17,802 nucleotides of DNA from Synechococcaceae cyanobacterium (lineage in GTDB: Bacteria > Cyanobacteriota > Cyanobacteriia > PCC-6307 > Cyanobiaceae): NCBI GenBank assembly GCA_947460085.1, contig CANHGA010000011.1:1-17802 (forward strand), read 5' to 3'. The notes below the pieces were generated by a model that was not told the DNA's origin, searched no databases, and saw only the letters and a program-made list of their open reading frames with translations. Below are positions 14,234-17,802 of the stretch, in pieces; the first letter of the stretch is position 1; every line of letters starts with the position of its first letter. The position numbers and the translations under genes are program-made.

Positions 14234-15411
14234 GCAGCCCCCTCGACCTGGGCCGATTCGGGCCGATCGGGCTGGTGGTGGTGCAGTCCACCTCGCTCTG
14301 CAACCTCGACTGCGACTACTGCTACTTGCCCGATCGACAACGGCGCCGAATCTTTGATCTGGAGCTGCTGCCCCTATTGCTAGAGCGCATCCTGGAGAGC
14401 CCCTTCTGCGGGCCCCACATCTCCCTGGTCTGGCATGCGGGCGAACCGCTCACGCTCCCCTGCAGCTACTACGACAAGGCCACAGCAATCATCGACGGCT
14501 GGCTGGAAGAGCACGGCGCCGGCGGGGTGGTGATCGAGCAGCACATCCAGACCAATGGCACCTTGATCAACGACGACTGGTGCGCGTGCTTCCGCCGCAA
14601 CCGCATCGTGGTTGGCGTGAGCGTGGATGGCCCCCAGGAAATCCACGATGCCCACCGCCGCTTCCGCAACGGCCGTGGCTCCCATGCCCTGGCCCTGCAA
14701 GGGATCGAGACCCTTCGCCGCCAGGGCATCCCCTTCCATGTGATCGCCGTGGTGACGGCGGCCGCCATGGAGAAGCCCGAGGCGATGTATCACTTTTTCC
14801 GCGACAACGGCATCAGCGCCGTGGGGTTCAACGTGGAGGAGCAGGAGGGCGTTCACACCAGCAGCTCCATGCAGGGCAGCGAGCGGGAACAGCAGTACCG
14901 GCAGTTTCTCGACACCTTCTGGCAACTCAGCGAAGCCGACGGGCACCCCGTGCAGCTACGGGAATTTGAGCAGGTGATCGCGCTGATCCAGCGCAACCAG
15001 CGGTTGAATCAGAACGAACTCAACCGCCCCTTCTCGATCCTCAGCGTGGATTGGCAGGGCAACTTCTCCACCTTCGATCCCGAGCTGCTGTCGGTCAGCT
15101 CGGATCGCTATGGCAGCTTCAACCTGGGCAATCTGCGCAGCACCAGCCTGGAGCAGGCGGCCTGCTCCGAACGCTTTCAGGAGCTCTGGGGTGATGTGGT
15201 GTCAGGCATGGAGCGCTGCCAGCAGGACTGTGATTACTTCGGGCTTTGTGGCGGTGGCATGGGCAGCAACAAATTCTGGGAACACGGCACCCTCGATTGC
15301 AGTGAAACCAGCGCGTGTCGCTTCAAAACGATGATCCCTGTGGAGGTGTTGCTGGACCGTCTCGAAGCCAATCCGCCAGCGACTCCAACCGGTTCCAAGG
15401 GCGATGGTTAA
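14230..15411 (+). CDS. grrM: GrrM: radical SAM/SPASM peptide maturase forming cyclophanes
   Basis: A 393-residue radical SAM enzyme. The 4Fe-4S site for SAM is C24, C28 and C31 in CNLDCDYCYLP. VWHAGEPLTLP is the GGE-like SAM-binding strand, and QTNGTLIN and VGVSVDGPQEIHDAHR are family signatures. The C-terminal SPASM region (about 320-365) carries C330, C334, C340, C357 and C363 in ERCQQDCDYFGLCGGG and further on, expected to hold auxiliary clusters. The GTG start overlaps the grrA stop (GTGA), so enzyme and substrate are translationally coupled. Characterised relatives (OscB-type and other three-residue cyclophane synthases) join an aromatic ring carbon to the beta-carbon of the residue two positions on. 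That chemistry is inferred for this protein from family and from the W-x-N substrate. Confidence 0.94.
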   Translation: MSSPLDLGRFGPIGLVVVQSTSLCNLDCDYCYLPDRQRRRIFDLELLPLLLERILESPFCGPHISLVWHAGEPLTLPCSYYDKATAIIDGWLEEHGAGGVVIEQHIQTNGTLINDDWCACFRRNRIVVGVSVDGPQEIHDAHRRFRNGRGSHALALQGIETLRRQGIPFHVIAVVTAAAMEKPEAMYHFFRDNGISAVGFNVEEQEGVHTSSSMQGSEREQQYRQFLDTFWQLSEADGHPVQLREFEQVIALIQRNQRLNQNELNRPFSILSVDWQGNFSTFDPELLSVSSDRYGSFNLGNLRSTSLEQAACSERFQELWGDVVSGMERCQQDCDYFGLCGGGMGSNKFWEHGTLDCSETSACRFKTMIPVEVLLDRLEANPPATPTGSKGDG

Positions 15412-15658
15412 CAGCTCTAGTGATCGCCGCCAGCGCATCCATGAATTGGTGCTTGCCCTACTGGCCCAGCAGAACGACCTCGAACTCCTCGCCGGCGACG
15501 GCAGCGGCCTGCCCGGCGGCGATGCCGGCAACTGGATCGAGCGCAACCGCCGCGTGGTGCAGCGCTACCAGGCCCTGGTGCGCTCCGCCGTCACCCTGGA
15601 TGCCCTGGTGGACCAGGAGGTGAACGGCAGCTTCCAGGCCCATGCCAGCAACCTCTGA
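15404..15658 (+). CDS. Unrecognised 84-residue protein overlapping the grrM end
   Basis: The ATG frame overlaps the last eight bases of grrM and ends 27 bases before the next gene, so it sits like a cotranscribed member of the group. The protein looks mainly helical: RRQRIHELVLALLAQQNDLELL, a Gly/Asp-rich turn at about 31-42, then NWIERNRRVVQRYQALVRSAVTLDALVDQ. There is no signal peptide and no Cys. I do not recognise the family. It could be an accessory protein of the Grr cluster or be tied to the downstream GH116 gene. Confidence 0.6.
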   Translation: MVNSSSDRRQRIHELVLALLAQQNDLELLAGDGSGLPGGDAGNWIERNRRVVQRYQALVRSAVTLDALVDQEVNGSFQAHASNL

Positions 15659-15685
15659 CAAGCTGGGCAGACCTTTTCTGGCCCC

Positions 15686-17802
15686 ATGGCGCGCTTCGGC
15701 CTCTCCGCCTTGAAATCGCAGTTGCTGGGCAAAGGATCCGGGCAAGCAAGTTCCAGCTCCTGGCAGGCCCCAACCGCCAGCTGGCAACGCCCCATCGGCT
15801 TGGGCTGGGAGAAGCCCTACACGGTGCGCTATGCCAGCAACTTGGACGACGGTGCCAACCACGGCATGCCCCTGGGGGGCTTTGGGGCCGGCTGCATCGG
15901 CCGGGCACCGGATGGCAGCTTCAACCTCTGGCACCTCGATGGGGGGGAGCACTGGTTTGGGGTCATCCCCGATTGTCAATTCGCCCTGTTTGAAAGCAAC
16001 GGCCAAACCAGCCGGGCCCATGCCTTGGCGGTGAAACCAGAAGCCGATGCCTCCAGGCCTGGCAGCGGAGAACCCCTCAGCAGCTGGGATTGGTATCCCG
16101 CCAGCAGCACCGATAGCGAAGGCAAGCTCGGCAGCACCGGCACCTACGCCGCCCGCTACCCGATCAGCAGCACCCACTACAGCGGCGTGTTCGCTGCCGA
16201 GGTGCGCTGTGAGGCCTTCAGCCCGATCCTGCCTGGGGATTACCGGCGCACCAGCTATCCAGTGGCGGTGTTCCGCTGGACCCTCCACAACCCCACGACC
16301 AAGCCCCTCGATCTCTCCCTGTTGCTGAGCTGGCGCAACACCACGGGCTGGTTCACCAACACCGACCCCACGGCAGCGGTCACGTTCCGCGATGACGGCA
16401 GCCCCGAGCACAACTACGTGCCAGCGGTGGGAGCAACCGCTGGCCAAAGCAACCGCTGGCTGGACCAGGCCGGCCTCACGGGCATTCTTTTGGAGGGCCA
16501 TCGCTCAGCCCCCATCGGCGAAGGCCAGGGCCAGTGGTGCATCGCCACCGGCGAAAACCTGGAGGGATCAGCGGGCTGCATCCCCGAGGTGCTGCGCTGC
16601 AGCCGCTGGAATCCCAGGGGCGATGGCAGCGAGATCTGGGCCCCCTTTGCCCGCGATGGCTCGATCCCCAACAGCAACGAGAGCCGCAGCAGTGGAGACG
16701 CCGATCCAGCCAGCGCCGCCCTGGCGGTGCGCTGCCAGCTGGCGCCGGGGGAAACCCTGGAGATCCCCCTGGTGATCAGCTGGGATTTGCCGGTGACGGC
16801 CTTTGCCACCGGCACCCGGGCCCTGCGTCGCTACACCGATTTCTTTGGGGCCGATGGCAACCAGGCCGGGGCCATCGCCGCCGAAGCCCTCGCCGATTGG
16901 CGCCCCTGGCGTGATGCGATCGACACCTGGCAACAGCCGGTGCTGGAGCGCACCGATTTGGCCGAGCCCCTGCGCATGGCCCTCTTCAATGAGCTCTACG
17001 ACCTGGCCAGTGGCGGCAGCCTCTGGACCGCCGCCTCCCCCCTCGATCCGGTGGGTCAGTTCGGCGTGCTCGAGTGCCTGGATTACGCCTGGTACGAGAG
17101 CCTTGATGTGCGGCTCTATGGCTCCTTTGCCCTGCTGCAACTCTGGCCCGAGCTCGACAAGGCGGTGCTGCGCAGCTTTGCCCGGGCCATCCCGGCGGCC
17201 GATGCCACGCCGCGGCCGATTGGCTGGTATTTCACCCAAGGCAAGGGCCGGGTGGAGGCGGCCCGCAAGGTGGCCGGTGCCACGCCCCACGATTTGGGCG
17301 CCCCCAACGAACGGCCCTTTGAAGCCACCAATTACACCGCCTATCAAGACTGCAACCTCTGGAAAGACCTGGCCAGCGACTTCGTGTTGCAGGTGTGGCG
17401 CACCTTCAAGCTCGCCCCAAACGGCGAAGACCTGCGCTTTTTGGCCGACTGCTGGCCGGCCTCAGTGGAAGCCCTGCGCTATTTGAAGCGCTTTGATGTC
17501 AACAACGACGGCCTGCCCGACAACGGCGGCGCCCCCGACCAAACCTTCGACGACTGGCCCCTGAAGGGGGTGAGTGCTTACTGCGGCGCCCTTTGGATCG
17601 CGGCCCTGGAAGCGGCCCTGGCCATGGCCCAACGGCTGCAACTGGAGCTGGGGGTCGACACCTCCGGGGAGCAGCGGGAATTTGGCGGCTGGCTTGAGCA
17701 ATCCCGGGCCAATTTTGACGCCCTGCTCTGGAACGGCGAGTACTACAAGATCGACGCCGAAAGCGGCACCCCCGTGGTGATGGCCGACCAGCTCTGTGGC
17801 GA
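15686..17802 (+). CDS. GH116 family beta-glucosidase-like enzyme (3' end outside window)
   Basis: The frame is open from the ATG at 15686 to the window end, 705 codons, without a stop. The family (human GBA2 glucosylceramidase and archaeal/bacterial beta-glucosidases and xylosidases) is usually 750-900 residues, so roughly 100 residues are missing. An N-terminal beta-sandwich domain begins with YASNLDDGANHGMPLGGFGAG and FNLWHLDGGEHWF. The catalytic (alpha/alpha)6 domain has FGVLECLDYAWYESLDVRLYG, with Glu463 the expected nucleophile, and NGGAPDQTFDDWPLKGVSAYCG, with Asp618 or its neighbour the acid/base. The GBA2 counterparts are clear. No signal peptide is seen, so it is probably cytosolic. 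The natural substrate is unknown. Confidence 0.9.
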   Translation, partial: MARFGLSALKSQLLGKGSGQASSSSWQAPTASWQRPIGLGWEKPYTVRYASNLDDGANHGMPLGGFGAGCIGRAPDGSFNLWHLDGGEHWFGVIPDCQFALFESNGQTSRAHALAVKPEADASRPGSGEPLSSWDWYPASSTDSEGKLGSTGTYAARYPISSTHYSGVFAAEVRCEAFSPILPGDYRRTSYPVAVFRWTLHNPTTKPLDLSLLLSWRNTTGWFTNTDPTAAVTFRDDGSPEHNYVPAVGATAGQSNRWLDQAGLTGILLEGHRSAPIGEGQGQWCIATGENLEGSAGCIPEVLRCSRWNPRGDGSEIWAPFARDGSIPNSNESRSSGDADPASAALAVRCQLAPGETLEIPLVISWDLPVTAFATGTRALRRYTDFFGADGNQAGAIAAEALADWRPWRDAIDTWQQPVLERTDLAEPLRMALFNELYDLASGGSLWTAASPLDPVGQFGVLECLDYAWYESLDVRLYGSFALLQLWPELDKAVLRSFARAIPAADATPRPIGWYFTQGKGRVEAARKVAGATPHDLGAPNERPFEATNYTAYQDCNLWKDLASDFVLQVWRTFKLAPNGEDLRFLADCWPASVEALRYLKRFDVNNDGLPDNGGAPDQTFDDWPLKGVSAYCGALWIAALEAALAMAQRLQLELGVDTSGEQREFGGWLEQSRANFDALLWNGEYYKIDAESGTPVVMADQLCG

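Noticed and set aside
15458..16501. A 347-residue - strand frame opposite the 84-residue ORF and the GH116 gene
   Set aside because: The GH116 frame on the + strand carries both catalytic motifs and stays open for over 2 kb; the antisense frame is a shadow.

Overview
The window looks like a piece of a GC-rich picocyanobacterial genome of the Synechococcus/Cyanobium/Prochlorococcus group. The evidence is the gene content. It has a ThiE with the long N-terminal extension, a DUF1517 and a DUF3611 protein (families shared by cyanobacteria and chloroplasts), an orphan OmpR-type regulator, a fused CbiE-CbiT (CobL) and a Grr-type radical-SAM peptide cluster. Genes are tightly packed with many start/stop overlaps. 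I see no rRNA, tRNA, CRISPR array, insertion sequence or phage gene. No gene-free stretch exceeds about 100 bases.

Left part (1-4550): the tail of an unidentified gene, a methyltransferase reduced to its ends, and larB run rightward. A leftward set follows: thiE, thiS and a DUF1517 membrane protein, probably one transcript. A small membrane ORF (3475-3582) and leftward ribF converge and overlap at their 3' ends.

Middle part (4578-11303): DUF3611 protein (+), surE (-), then pheS, nadK, a regulator with a degenerate receiver domain and a DUF192 protein (all +), cobL (-) and a short-chain dehydrogenase (+). These are mostly housekeeping genes for thiamine, FAD, NADP, cobalamin and tRNA charging. 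The nadK and regulator reading frames overlap by one base.

Right part (11329-17802): a leftward GH57-like glycosidase diverges from a three-gene group that I recognise as the Grr system. It consists of grrP (orphan secreted solute-binding-like protein), grrA (secreted precursor with eight W-x-N motifs and one F-x-N motif in a Gly/Asn-rich tail) and grrM (radical SAM/SPASM maturase). By analogy with characterised relatives, GrrM should join the aromatic ring to the Asn side chain in each three-residue motif, giving a peptide with up to nine cyclophanes. An unrecognised 84-residue ORF overlaps the end of grrM. It is followed by a GH116 beta-glucosidase-like gene cut off by the window end.

The Grr cluster is the most interesting system here. 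The family is already named, but this precursor is unusually regular, and 36 bases of its core are duplicated perfectly at the DNA level. Other points worth attention are the phosphorylation-dead receiver, the collapsed methyltransferase, the ThiS tail that does not end in Gly-Gly, and the unannotated 35-residue membrane ORF.
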